Both the position numbers and the translations under genes were made by a program. DNA of 64,000 nt. Origin: Calonectria ilicicola. Its lineage: Eukaryota; Ascomycota; Sordariomycetes; Hypocreales; Nectriaceae. The notes below the pieces were generated by a model. It was not told the origin of the DNA. It did no database searches and saw only the letters and a list, made by a program, of their open reading frames with translations. Every line of letters begins with the position of its first letter. Position 1 is the stretch's first letter. Below, piece by piece: positions 1-11,891 of the stretch. Location of the stretch: positions 868,001 through 932,000 of the forward strand of contig CP085834.1 in assembly GCA_020809705.1 (NCBI GenBank), written 5' to 3'.

Positions 1-896
1 CATCTAGGTCCCAGCCTTTTGTTTCTTTGGGTGATGTTTTACGGGGGGGAATTGAATTGTGTCTCACGCTAAAGCTAACGAAGTCATAGAGAGGCCTCTT
101 CTTAGACATTCGGCAAGATCTAGAACAGATGAATCTCAGATGGTCGATTCGAAGCGGGGCAGAAGCTCAATGACTTTCATTATACCAATGATGTAAAATA
201 ATGTTCATCTTCCTTTTATGCCTATGCTGCTTATCTTAATACCCCTGGGATTTGCTAAATATGGTGCTACACTTTTCTTCTAGTAATACGCTTGAGAGAT
301 AAAACATCAGAAATTCACTGGAGCTGAAATGGGCGTTGCTGTGAGTGGCTGTCATATGTGGCTGCTCCCATTGGAATTTTGCCTCACCCATGAGCGTGGT
401 GGGGCTTAATGGCCTGTTACCCTGGGAGGATTAGAAAGGAAGCTGTGTTCAGATTGCCGGAAATTTTTTGGGTCAGTAAGCCTTTCCTAGTATTTTATTC
501 AATCTATTATAAATTCAAGTAAAATGTCTTTGCTGAGTAAGTAAACTTTTTAATCAACGATATAATCATTTGAGTAATAATAGAATGTGTTGAGGGCGAA
601 CCATGACACATGTTGTTGGGTCTCCTCATTGCCCACAGCGGCCCACAACTAAATGGATGATTCAACTGTGCTTTATTGAAGGGATGAAAAGTGTCGAATT
701 CAGATAACCAAAAAAAAAAATTAAAAAAGGGGGTTCTGTGGGCATGGTATTTTTAATTCGCAAATGAAGCAATCATATTGATTAGTTGTCATGGGCTAAG
801 TGATATACAACCCTAGCGAATTAAACCCCAATTGCTGAAAAACGGTTGGCCACTATGTGTGGTCATGTTTTACTACTCATCGAAAGCTACACTTTA
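1..896. other. Left-edge intergenic region, no gene seen
   Basis: AT-rich sequence with a poly-A run near 710. No reading frame here shows a recognisable domain, and no tRNA-like B box was found. It lies downstream of the Clr5-ankyrin gene, so its right part may hold that gene's 3' end. Confidence 0.5.
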
Positions 897-3800
897 TCAA
901 GATCTAACCCGTTCCAAATAGTCTGCTATGTGAGCTGGCGCACGCCGTATCGCCCTGGAAAATCTGGTCTCTGTGACATCCTTCTCGGCTCCTGCATTCA
1001 CCAAGAGTTTAACTATGTCCAAGTGCCCTTGGTGGGCAGCCCGTTCAATGGCTGTGCCCTCTTCTCTATGGTGGGCGTTGACGTCTGCCCCAGATTCGAT
1101 AAGAAGAAGAACAACACTGAAATGCCCTTGGGAAGATGCCATCTGAAGCGCCGTTCCGCGGTCTGACGTTGCATTAATATCGGCACGATGGCTGAGAAGA
1201 GCCTGCACGATATCCAGCTGGCCGTGGCTCATACATGCATGCTGAAGAGGAGTCATCTCGCGAATATTTGTGAGAGAACGCCGAGGATTGACCTCTGCTC
1301 CGCGCTCTAGAAGAAACTGAACAGTCTCTGCATCACCCCAGTGACAAGCTTCCGACAAGGCTGTTGTACAAACATCGGTCGCCTAAAACATGAACCAAAT
1401 ATGAGTTAACAAGATCCGTTTAGTCCGACCTTTAATAGATAACCCAAACCTATTTGAATGCTGAAATCTTAGACATTCTACCACAAAAGTAAATATTCAC
1501 TCACCCGCGTCTTGGGTACAACGGCAACGGCGTTGATATTAGCCCCATGTTCGGCAAGATATTTTACTATTTTGAGTGAGGAGAATGCTGAAGTGGCCAG
1601 TTGAAGTGGCGCTGGTCCATTCCCTTGGGGAGGATTCACGTCTACTCCATTCGAGACGAAAATGTCCACAATATCAAACAAGCTATCGGGTTCAATCCAG
1701 CCAGGAGTCTGAGTCTGAAGGACTATCTGAAGTGGTATCAATGCCGTATCGCCTGTGCATTCGTCATTACAATTAGAATTCAGGTCAGCTCCTCTACTAA
1801 TCAAGAATTTTAGCTTGCAATATATGAGCTTGGAGTATTTCGCGGAGTCTCTGAACAATTTAAATTTTCTTCCAAGCATTCTTCTTATTTCAAACGCACC
1901 AGGGTTTAGTTTGCCATGCATAAACCTATACCCCAGGCTCCAGAGAAGCTCCACAGTTGGCATAGCACAGCATTGCAAAGCCAAAGTCAGCGCGGTAGTT
2001 GGAATGTCCTCATTACAGAGGAAGATTGGTCTGTTGAGATCAATATTTGAGTAAGTGATGCTAGTGATCAGATCCAAGTCTTCGGCCATGACTGCAAGAC
2101 CAATTTGAAGATCTTGTGCGTATGAAGGGATTAAATTTGAATTTAAAATAATCTTGAAGATGTTTTCAAAGGCTGTTTTATCAGGCTGCAGTACCGCGGA
2201 GAATGTTCTCATCATATTTATTTCGTCGCTATCTATTCGCGGGCACGTTGTGAAAAGCCTTCTTATAACGGCTTCAGAAGCAACTGCTTTAGATTCAAGC
2301 AGGATTTCAGCCATTTCAATCTCGCCTAGGTCAAATGCCCACATGAGTGGTAAATCCTCGTGTCTATCAGTAGCCTGACAGCTCACAAGACTCGAGCTTC
2401 CCCAATATGAACGTTGAGATAGTTGAATTCGATCACATATTCATTCGAAGAGGGATTTCTCCACTGAGCCAGTCATTATTTGCAGTTGATTCACCCTTCT
2501 GCAGTTGACATCAATGCCAGATCGAAAAAGCGATTGCGCAAATTCAATGTGATGAAACCTAACTAACATTAAAAGGGCCAGTTCCTTGACTTCTGAAGAA
2601 ACTTTCTTTTCATCAGTCGTCATATCTGATAGACCTTGGCAAATTTCAAGGCTTAGTGGGTCAAGCACCCAGGGCAAGGTTTTGCGAGCCATTTGAGGTG
2701 AATAGAGTGAGAACAACTCTGCAAAAGTGAAAGGAGCGGTTCCGATAGTTATTTTATCGAAGGCGCCCCGATCTATGTCTCGAACTTGAAATTTGGACAG
2801 AAGTGATTCGAATAATTCTAAATCTTCTGTCATTTGGTTCGCTATTTCTTGAGGCGATCTGAACGAAAAATAGTCCTTGAGCATATTATGAAATGTGAAA
2901 CCATAATCTAGGAACTGGAGCAATACTGGTACGTTTCCAGACCGTAGTGCGGCATTTAGCCCTTCCTCACTCCGGTAGGGATGATCTTCCCATGAATTTT
3001 CAAACATTTCCAACAGTCCCCTGACAAGATCCGGAGCATCGAGGAGCGCAATGAATTCGATTAGACTTTTAACGTTTGATCTCGAAGTATAACAGGTTAT
3101 TGACCTTTCTAGAACAGAAAAGGCGAGACGAGCGAGATGGAGGACTTTTTCAGGATGCGGTTGATACTGATTTTCCGCCCCATATTGAGCAGATACTATC
3201 CATGGAATGAATTTAAATGCAAACGGAACAAGTTTATCATTTCCAATTTGGAACAGACCCCGAAGCAGTTCGAATTGAATGTCTTCTAGAAACCAATGCA
3301 TCAAATTGGGCCTCGTAAAAAAGCGTAGGTAGTTAGAATTTACAGAGAGTTTGCCAAGATTTACATAGGTGGGCATCTCGTTGATAATCACGCTCAACGC
3401 CATGTTGAGAAGATCCGTTTTTGAACAACAAGCTAAATCCTTGATTGTGACTGGAAATCCAGGAACTCGCTATCGAATTGGAGATAGATTGTCAGATGCC
3501 AAGATTGAAATTAGGGCAGGCCAAGAGCAGGAATATGAAGGGGAATTCGGAATGCTTTGCATCGGAAGCTGGATAAGACTGAAGGTTGGTTCAACGTCAT
3601 TGGGCTGAGTAGCACCACATGAGAGCCCGAATTCTATGAATTTCTTAATAAAAAAACGACTCTTTGCTTTTTGAAGGACTCGCCGAAAGGTAAAATGGCT
3701 CCTTGCCCGGCGCGAGGTATGCCATATAATAAGATCTCCCGAGTGAGCACCACCATTGAGCCATAGTCATTATTCGACAGCAACTCTGATGGAATTCCTA

Positions 3801-4366
3801 TATTAATAATTTCATTATTCTCTGCGACAGGAATTCCGGGTGCATTCGCTTCCAGCGAAATCGTTCGGGGCGATCGAATTTCAATGCGATGCGAATGCCC
3901 ACCTTGAATGATGTTAGTGAGGGGCGCAATATATTTGGATCCTGGCTCACGGTGACTGGGAAATCCCTGGCTTCGTTTAGAATGCCTGACAAGTTCTCGG
4001 TCAAGCCTCGCCTTTTCAATAATTTTGCCATCCCACAGGATTTCACTGTCCTTATTATTGCGTCCTCGATCACGGACTACTGACACAATGTATTGCCAGT
4101 TTTGAGAGGAGAGATTCTTTGACCTTCCGGAATTTTTCTTGTTTAATAGATATTTGTACTGTCGTTCCCTAGCGCGGGTACAGATATTAGATATCAACCA
4201 TCCATTAACCGGGGTTAGGCAACAGAACCCACGTTGCGTTGAGATTGTGTTTGCGCTTCATATACTTCATAATATAGGCCAATTTCTTGTTTTCGTCAAA
4301 ATACAGATTTTGGATCTCATCCTTGAATGGATTCCAATCTGCAAACTCTTTTATGAAGCGATCCAT
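897..4366 (-). CDS. Clr5-domain ankyrin-repeat protein, multi-exon
   Basis: The N-terminus matches the fungal Clr5 domain: FADWNPFKDEI, then after splicing LNATERQYKYLL, then a basic stretch ending in SEILWDGKII. Ankyrin-like repeats fill the C-terminal half, for example LPLMWAFDLGEIEMAEILL and TALQMASSQGHFSVVLLLIE. Read from the 5' end, exons are 4233-4366, about 3640-4168, about 2495-3469 (phase-0 start at CGAGTT), 1505-2374 and 897-1382. The introns at 1383-1504, 2375-2494 and 4169-4232 have clean GT/AG ends and keep the frame. The stretch 3470-3640 holds at least one more intron and may hold a short exon; its structure is unresolved. The start is the ATG at 4366, because the longer frame opens only with TTG. 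Clr5-ankyrin proteins are a large, variable fungal family of unknown biochemical role. Clr5 is generally considered DNA-binding and the ankyrins protein-binding. Confidence 0.85.
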
Positions 4367-4875
4367 AATGGCAGTATAGTTTGCGGGGAGCTTTTGACAA
4401 GAGAGGAAATACAAGGCGACAGTTTACAACGGAGAAGTTCTAGGATTTTTGTAGGCAAGTGTCCAGGAAGGAAAAAGAATGCGGCTACAGGATTTTTAAA
4501 TCGCAAGGGAAAAAACCACATTGATGGGATGTGGTGAGCTCAGAGATAGCAAAGGGCATGGGCTATTTATCATGGAAACCAAACAAGGCAACCAAATGAT
4601 GACAGTGGTGGGGGATGAAAAGGCAATTGCATGTAAGATGAGTTTTGGCAAATAAAAAGTTGTATGCGGATTTGGTGTGGGCTGAATCCCAATTGTGATT
4701 GGACTAGCAGAAGAACAAAGCAGAAAGTGGGTGTGTGTAGTGGTTGTGGAGGTCGCTGATTGCACCCAGAAGGACACTGCATTGTCTCGTCCACTAATAC
4801 GACGTGTCGCTCACACCTAAATTCCACATTCATCGCAGGCGGCAACTATTGGGTGACCAGTACAGAGCGGGGTAA
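4367..4875. promoter_or_regulatory. Intergenic region between divergent genes
   Basis: About 500 bp between the Clr5-ankyrin gene (minus) and the gene beginning near 4.9 kb (plus). It should carry both promoters. No distinct motif was recognised. Confidence 0.35.
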
Positions 4876-6021
4876 CGCCATGTCCAAAAGCTCATCATCG
4901 TGTACCATCACTATGGACCGCGCGACTACTCTCCATACCCGATTCCGGGCAGTCTTCTCCGATTGTATCGCAAAAGTCACCCCGGTTATATATTAGAACT
5001 TGCCGTTCCATGGGACCGCCCCGAGACTGGGCCCAACGATTCCGTCTACAACCTGGATAGTGGCTTGTGGATGGCTTGTCGGGACTCGCGGGCTGCCATG
5101 GAAAGGAGGTTTACAAACAACGAATGGTGGTCACATTTAGACGCTAAAAGAGCCTCCACGCATCTTGCTCGCCGTGGCGCGCACTTTGGCCACGAGCACG
5201 TGTCGCACACGGCTTCCTATGTTGACCGCGATGGACACGGAAGGATCATCACCTTGTGTCCAAACTCAGACCTCGTGCACCTCGATGCTTTGGGCCTCGC
5301 TTGTGTAGACTGGTTCTACCACTACGCATGCGATAGTGGAACCATCTTTGACTATACAGAAGACCAGCGCTTGATACCACAGCCAACCTTTCTTGGTTCC
5401 AACATAGCCGTTGACTACGACCCCATCATGCTGGACATTATCGAGGGTCGGGGAGCACACCGATGTTTTACAAATGTTAAAATATCCGAAGAGTCCATAA
5501 TGGAAATGATCAAGTTCCTCCATGATGAAGTCGAGCGCACTTTATGGTTCGTTGACTACCGGCTCCAACGACAGCCCATGGATTCCACCACGTCAGTTCC
5601 ACTTCCAAATGACAGCGCCATGAACCTAGACACAGGCTCAGCGGACAATTCCAGACTTATATTTCACTCTGGTGATGCTGAATATATTGAGGTCACACGC
5701 GAAGACATGCCAAACTGGAAGATCGAGCCTGGTAGCCTATCAAGCCTTAACAGCAGCAGTATATTCGAGTTTTTCGATATCCTCCCGACGCTCGCCAATG
5801 GTCGTCTAGAAGTAGAAGGTTCTAACAGGATGAAGGTTTTGGCATATCGACCTTTCTCAAATCAGCGTCCAAAAACGCAGCCACAGTCGACATCGGAAGC
5901 TCGTTGTGAAGTTTGTCACCCTCCTTCGCCGATTAGAAGAAATGCAGGGGTTATTGAAGGGACGCATTTGGACGACATTGATGACGTACTGTCTTTAAGC
6001 GAATTTGAGTTGTTTGACTAA
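4876..6021 (+). CDS. Unrecognised protein, weakly 2EXR-like
   Basis: A long open frame runs from after the TAA at 4873 to the TGA-side stop at 6019-6021, about 370 codons. The segment around residues 30-75 (ILELAVPW followed about 20 residues later by LWMACRDSRAAMERRF) resembles the end of the fungal 2EXR domain, where an LELAxP motif is followed by xACxESRxxxxxxY/F. That resemblance is weak. The first ATG in this frame is at 5071. Upstream the frame is open but starts only with GTG at 4900, so the true start is internal, sits on an unseen upstream exon, or has been lost. The ATG at 4880 belongs to another frame that stops at 4996. No signal peptide or membrane segment is visible. Confidence 0.5.
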   Translation, partial: RHVQKLIIVYHHYGPRDYSPYPIPGSLLRLYRKSHPGYILELAVPWDRPETGPNDSVYNLDSGLWMACRDSRAAMERRFTNNEWWSHLDAKRASTHLARRGAHFGHEHVSHTASYVDRDGHGRIITLCPNSDLVHLDALGLACVDWFYHYACDSGTIFDYTEDQRLIPQPTFLGSNIAVDYDPIMLDIIEGRGAHRCFTNVKISEESIMEMIKFLHDEVERTLWFVDYRLQRQPMDSTTSVPLPNDSAMNLDTGSADNSRLIFHSGDAEYIEVTREDMPNWKIEPGSLSSLNSSSIFEFFDILPTLANGRLEVEGSNRMKVLAYRPFSNQRPKTQPQSTSEARCEVCHPPSPIRRNAGVIEGTHLDDIDDVLSLSEFELFD

Positions 6022-6101
6022 AGTATGTGGTCTATAATTTCTAGAGATAGTCAAATAGGGTCGCTTCCCAGCTGTGTATATTTATATACATTTGTAGCAT
6101 A

Positions 6102-7655
6102 TCAGAGGTCATCATCCGTGTCCCCAGGAATCGGAAAAGTGTCCATAAATCCCTCCAATCCTTCTAAATAAGGCTTAAACTCACTCAAAGACCAGCATCC
6201 AGCATCAAAGTCAATACCGACCTCGCTGAACAATGAGTACAAAGTGCTTGACCTTTGCTCTTTGCCGTAGCTAACATGCCTCAGGCTAGCGAACTGACTG
6301 GGTTGGCGAATCTTCAGTTCAGCCAAACCAATCAGGGCTGTCTTTGCGGGATTATGTAGTAAATCGTCTCTTATCGCAAGAGATAGAATCGAAGGGGGGA
6401 TGAGTTTTATAAGAGCCTGAGAAGGTATAGGAGCTTTATTAATAATAAAAGCATCCAGAAGTAAGTGCTCCAAGACGGTAAATCCTTTCAGATCCAAGTT
6501 TTCATCCATGGGGCGAATATGGCCTATTTGTTCAGTCAAGTCAAGATGCAAAAGTTTTAGAGTCCTTTTATGGGATTCGAGATATTTAATTGCATCCGGA
6601 TGTCGAAAGTGATAGTTTGGATACGGTGACCCATACCCGCAAGCCCTATCGGTCAGTCCGGGTATTTGGAAGGATCCGGCCTCGTACTCAAAAGCCACAA
6701 GGCCACCAGTACAGGCAGCCAGCAGGCCTTTAAGAGTCCCTGGTTCCAGTCTTCCCTTCGTAATTCTCACTTTCTTCAAACTTGGCATTGGAGAAGATGG
6801 AGCCCATAAAATGCAGGAATCTATGTTCAATGACTGCAAGTCTCTCGCTAGCACAACGAGAGAATTGGCCTCCAGTCCAAGATCAAGCGTCTTGAGAGAT
6901 AAACTTGAAATATTGAGTGCTAGAAGCGCAGAGTCTGGCAATCCACAAGTTGGCCAATTAAGTCCGCCCTGAATACTCAAGCGGTCCAAATTGGGTACCT
7001 GAGCAATTAGCAAAGCAACAAGTTCAGCACTAAGCCACCTACGGCCATACAGAGGGTATTCATACAATAACCTGTCTAATTGCCGCAGTGACCTTGCATC
7101 CAAATCACCACCAACGTCCAGAAAGGAGATAAGAAACGCCTCGAAGCTTTTCATATTATCGAAAGCATTCGGCACTCGTCGTCTCAAGGCTGTGGGTAAA
7201 TCGATGCCTAAACCAAGGGACGCCTCCTGGATTATGGCCTTTCGCGCATCAATATCCTGGTGCTCAAGAAGGTCACTATGAATGTAAACGATCTTGACTA
7301 ATCTGGCAAGATCTGGGCGCAGAGCAATAGTTCGCATAAATGACTCAAGACGGTTGTCCCAAGAATATAACTTGGACCTCCAGGAATCACCATAGCCCAG
7401 AACGAATTCGTGATACATGACATTCTGTGTAAGGCTGTAAAAGCGCTTTGATACTAGTGATAGGGAGAAAAGGGCGTGTCGGTTGAGGGAGTACCAGGAC
7501 TGAGAGTTTGGGTCTTGTTTTTCCCGTTGATCTCTTAGTTGAAGCGGTCGCGCATCCCAGGCTTCGCTATACTCGTCCTGGCAATGCAAGCAAAAGTGGC
7601 TGAGGATTTGCAAAATAGTCTCATTGGAAAGCTCGGAGAGTGAAGCAGCTCTCAT
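6102..7655 (-). CDS. F-box protein, 517 aa
   Basis: An N-terminal F-box is visible: LSELSNETILQILSHFC, then about 45 residues later LFSLSLVSKRFYSLT and a Tyr-rich VMYHEFVLGYG. Such proteins recruit substrates to SCF ubiquitin ligases through Skp1. The rest has irregular leucine-rich stretches (LSIQGGLNW, ISSLSLKTLDLG, LKLLHLDLTE), as in fungal F-box/LRR proteins. The gene is a single exon. The ATG at 7655 is chosen because it stands 6 residues before the F-box; an in-frame ATG at 7763 would add 36 residues with no domain. Its 5' end faces the decayed NLR gene, whose 5' part is missing. Confidence 0.8.
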   Translation of the reverse strand: MRAASLSELSNETILQILSHFCLHCQDEYSEAWDARPLQLRDQREKQDPNSQSWYSLNRHALFSLSLVSKRFYSLTQNVMYHEFVLGYGDSWRSKLYSWDNRLESFMRTIALRPDLARLVKIVYIHSDLLEHQDIDARKAIIQEASLGLGIDLPTALRRRVPNAFDNMKSFEAFLISFLDVGGDLDARSLRQLDRLLYEYPLYGRRWLSAELVALLIAQVPNLDRLSIQGGLNWPTCGLPDSALLALNISSLSLKTLDLGLEANSLVVLARDLQSLNIDSCILWAPSSPMPSLKKVRITKGRLEPGTLKGLLAACTGGLVAFEYEAGSFQIPGLTDRACGYGSPYPNYHFRHPDAIKYLESHKRTLKLLHLDLTEQIGHIRPMDENLDLKGFTVLEHLLLDAFIINKAPIPSQALIKLIPPSILSLAIRDDLLHNPAKTALIGLAELKIRQPSQFASLRHVSYGKEQRSSTLYSLFSEVGIDFDAGCWSLSEFKPYLEGLEGFMDTFPIPGDTDDDL

Positions 7656-7869
7656 TGTGTCGATGGATTGGTGGAGTAAGGGGGCCTGGTGCGCGATCTG
7701 TAATGAGGGGTAGCACAAGATGAGCCCAGCGTTCGTTATTTCGCGTTTTGTGAAATTTGGCACAAGGTCACGTGTTCTTTCTTGCCTGGCAACCAGAAAT
7801 TACCAGCGTTGTTGGTTGAGAACGAAGGAGTCATGGCCATCGGAGCTGAATGAATTTTAGTTCGGCGTT

Positions 7870-10800
7870 AGCGACCTGTCCAATGCTCTCAAAGCTACCG
7901 GGACGCTACGCAAAGGTCTGACGGTACCAAAGCAACACTCTCTCCACTTTTACCACAAACCATGCCAAAAGGGATTATCTGTGCCCTCTACATTTCGGCC
8001 TATACCAACAGCCCTAGATAGTGATAGGTTATATCGAGCGACAATCATCCATCCTTTAGACATCGATACGGACTGCGAGACATCCTGTGGGGATGATCCA
8101 TCGAATATCTTGACATCCAAGAACCGAGGATCAAGACAATCCGATGATTCACTACGGCCAAATTGCCACAGCGAATCAGTTGATGAAAGATGCTCTTATC
8201 CGAGATGTCCTTGCAGAAGAAGAATATATTCTATGCTTTGAAATGGAAGCAGCGGGCATAATGAACAACTTGCCTTTTCTTGTTATTCGTGGTATCTGCG
8301 ATTACTCAGACTCGCATAAGGATAAAAATTGGCAGGGATATGCAGCAATGACGGCGACGGAATATGCCAAGGACCTACTCCATTGTATTTATCCATACAA
8401 TGTTCGTAGCCAGCAGAGGGTGATAGACACTGTTTCGGGTAAGTATTAAAAATTGCTAAGAAGAACATTTACTAATTCTCCTTCTGTGGTAGGCGCTCGG
8501 GAAAGAATCGAGAGCATTACCCGTAAGCTATGGAATGAGGAGCATGAGAAGATCCTCAACTGGCTCACGCCCATGAATTATGCTGCTCAGCAAAAGGATT
8601 ACCTTCGCCAGCGATCTCCAGGCACATGCAAGTGGTTTCTAGAGTCAGTTGAATATCAAACGTGGCTGGCTAGCGAGAGGCAGACATTATTCTGTCCTGG
8701 AATACCAGGAACGGGAAAGTCAATTATCACATCGGTCGTAGTAGACCACCTTGTCACAAAACATCAGAGCCATTCAAATGTTGGTATTTCTTACCTTTAT
8801 TGCAACTCTGAGAATGAAGACCAAAATCACACAAGAGCCTTGCTTGCAAGCCTACTGAGACAGCTCAGTCAAGAAAAACACTCTTTACCTGAAAACTTAA
8901 AGGCTTTGTATGATCAACACAACAAAAATGCCACGAAGCCATTAATTGAAGAGATTTCAAGAACCCTCCACTCTGTAGTTGCCACGTTTTCAAAGGTCTT
9001 CATTGTGATTGATGCGCTTGAAGAATGCCAACTATTTGGCAGTTCTGGGAAATCCTTCTTGTTTCAAAGAATACATCAAACAAATGTTTTGGTAACCTCC
9101 AGGTTGACTCCATACATTATCAATCAGTTCGAAAACTACACACGATTAGAGATTCGTGCAACAGACGAAGATATCGATGCATACTTAGAAGGTCGACTAA
9201 GAGAACTTCCGTCTTTTGTGCAACGCGATCGTCAGTTACAAGAGAAGGTTAGGAAAGGAATTTCAGAAGCTGTTGATGGAGTGTATGTCCACAATGAATT
9301 CAGAAGCGTGCATCATCTTTAACCAATATATAGGTTTGTCTTGGCGCAACTATACTTTGAATCGCTTGTCTCCAAACACACCTTGAACAGTATTCAGAGT
9401 GTGTTAAGAGTTTTACCGAGACAAAGTCGAGAGACAAACGAGGGCAAGGTCCACGCATTAACTCTTGCATATGAAACAACTATGATGAAGATTGAGAACC
9501 AGAATCCCAACAAAAAGACCTTTGTAATCTCACTTCTGTCATGGATTACTTGTGCTAGGCGACCGCTTACGACATCAGAGCTCGAGCATGCCCTTGCAAT
9601 TCAGATCGGCAACACTAACCTTGATATCGATGATATCCCCGACATCGAGGCCATAGTCTCAGCGTGTATTGGCTTAATTCTAATCAATACAAAAACTGGA
9701 ACTGTTGAGTTTGTTCACCATATCATACAACAGTTCTACGAATTGACACAGAAAATGGCTTCCCGATGCCCATACCAAAATTGCTGAAATCTGTGTCACT
9801 TACCTTTCATTTGCCACATTCCAGGGTGGCTTCTGCCAATCCGATGTAGAGTTCGAAGAACGACTACACTCCAATTGTTTGTATGGTTATGCTGCACGCT
9901 ACTGGGGGTATCACGCACGTAAAGCTTCTGGAATTCAATATGCCATCGACTTTCTCCAAAGCAAATCAAAAGTCGAGGCATGTAGCCAGGCAATTATGGT
10001 CATGAGACAATCTTCATCAGACCCTAATTACAGCCAGCGAGTTCCGAGAAAAGTAACAGGACTACACTTGGCCGCATACTTCGGGTTGGAGCACGTGGTG
10101 CTCGCTTTACTAGATAAAGGACATCAGCCAAACTGTAAGGATACGAATGGCCACACCCCACTATGGTGGTCAGCAGAAGCAGGACACCAGGCTGTAATGG
10201 AGGTGCTGAGTAAGAAAGACACCATAACTTTACTCTCATTAATGGAGAATGGCGAACGAGTTATGGGTAAATCACTGCTCAATGCGGGATATAATGTTAA
10301 CACTACGGATTATAGGAAGAGAACACCACTACATAACGCTATTTCGTCTGAAAATTTTATCTTAGCGACAGAGCTAATATCTGCAGGAGCCGATGTTAAC
10401 TCTAGAGATTGCGATGGCGTAACTCCTCTAGGCCGTGCTTTTGAATCCAAAAATATTCGTTTCATTCAGTTACTCCTCACGAAATCCGCAAATACAATGA
10501 GTATCTCGGCGGGTGAGTGGCGCAACGCCTTTAGACGGAACAATTCAGACATTGTAAAATTATCCGAAGGGCAAGGGCCAGGCTATTCTGTCAAGTTTAT
10601 TTCGGAAGAAATCCAAAATGAGCTTGGAGTAGAAAGATGTCTCCTGTATGTTATCAAAACTCATGTTATCGTCAAAGAAGTTCCACTAAAAAGCAGAAGG
10701 CAATTTATAACCGACCGTCATTGGCCTAGTTGGCTAGTCTTCGACTCAAGCCAACAAATACTACCCTATGACTTGCGCATTCTGTGTGACAAAGTCAATG

Positions 10801-11891
10801 ATCGCCATTGGAATTATGCTATCACAGTTAGCTTTCCAGTATACCTCCTTCCTAAACTTGAAAATATTCCGGAACATGCCTAACCAGTCACCTAGGAGCC
10901 AATCAGTATAGGATGGAATGTGATTTGCCATCCGAGTGAAGACAACTCGGAATGTTGGAGAACAATCCAACATTTCAGTACTCTTCCATGCGTCTGGGTT
11001 CCGGAACACGGCCTCGATTTTCTTCGAGAATTCGTTCGTCGTCTAGAGCAAAGATGGTTACAGCTGTGCCGCTCACTCGCAGACAAGCTTAACAGATCAG
11101 TGCGTTTATTGATTTTACTCATGGAGCTTAGCCCCTTTAATCATGTTATTAAGGAGCATTAACTAACAAAATTGCATGGCAGCGTGGCAATGTCTTGCAG
11201 CAGAAGGGAAACGATCCTACACTCTTAGGCGAACTTTTGAAAGATGGACAAGAATGGATTGACCTTCGAAGCGGACTGCAACTTCAGATCAACAAGGCTG
11301 AGCACTTCGGAGAGGAGTATAGCATCTGTCACGATGAGACCAGGGCTATAGGAGAGTTTCTGCAAACGATAAGCGAGTTCTCTAAGAATGTGGGCGAGAA
11401 CCTCAACAAGCTCGATGAAATATCGAAAGATCTCATTCAAATAGTCGGTATTGACTGTAGCTTCCAATACATTGCATGGTCTGATTTTGCGCAGGAGTTC
11501 AATTTAGTGTCTATCAATGAAGCTCGCAGATCTACAAGTACTTCTACTAGCATGAAGCGACTCAGTTAGATTACAGTAAGACCCATATATCCTACCAAGT
11601 GTATAGGTACAAACTCACCGCAAAACATCAGTTTGTATTTCTCCCTCTCACTTTCATATCAGTAAGACATCCCAATTAATCCAGTGGACTAAATTGACGT
11701 ACATCAAACAGGGCCTCTTCGGCATGAATATCGATATACTTGAATCCAATCCGCCATGGTGGTTGTATATCCTATTTGCTACGGGAACAATTTTTGTAAC
11801 TTCAGCCGTTTGGATTGTGTTTAAGAGAAACCGTAATGTAATCATGCGTATTTCCGTCTGGCATCAAGCACCAAAGTTGACAACATTATAG
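7870..11891 (+). pseudogene. NLR/STAND pseudogene: PNP_UDP - NACHT - ankyrin - CorA-like
   Basis: Domains in order. The C-terminal part of a nucleoside phosphorylase-like domain comes first ([37 protein letters not shown]). Next is a NACHT NTPase with Walker A GIPGTGKS, Walker B-like VFIVIDALEE, and an ARM/winged region ending in EFVHHI. Ankyrin repeats follow at about 10050-10500. A linker leads to a coiled region and a CorA-like membrane domain with the signature GLFGMNIDI and a hydrophobic helix. Introns that restore the frame: 8439-8492, 9283-9333, 11100-11200, 11576-11631 and 11662-11711. Damage: no first ~200 codons of the phosphorylase domain; +1 shifts near 8127 and in an A run near 9753; stops at 10881, 10893 and 11567, where relatives have Gln or Trp-like positions. 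In fungi such receptors act in allorecognition and cell death. This copy is almost surely non-functional as one protein. Confidence 0.85.
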
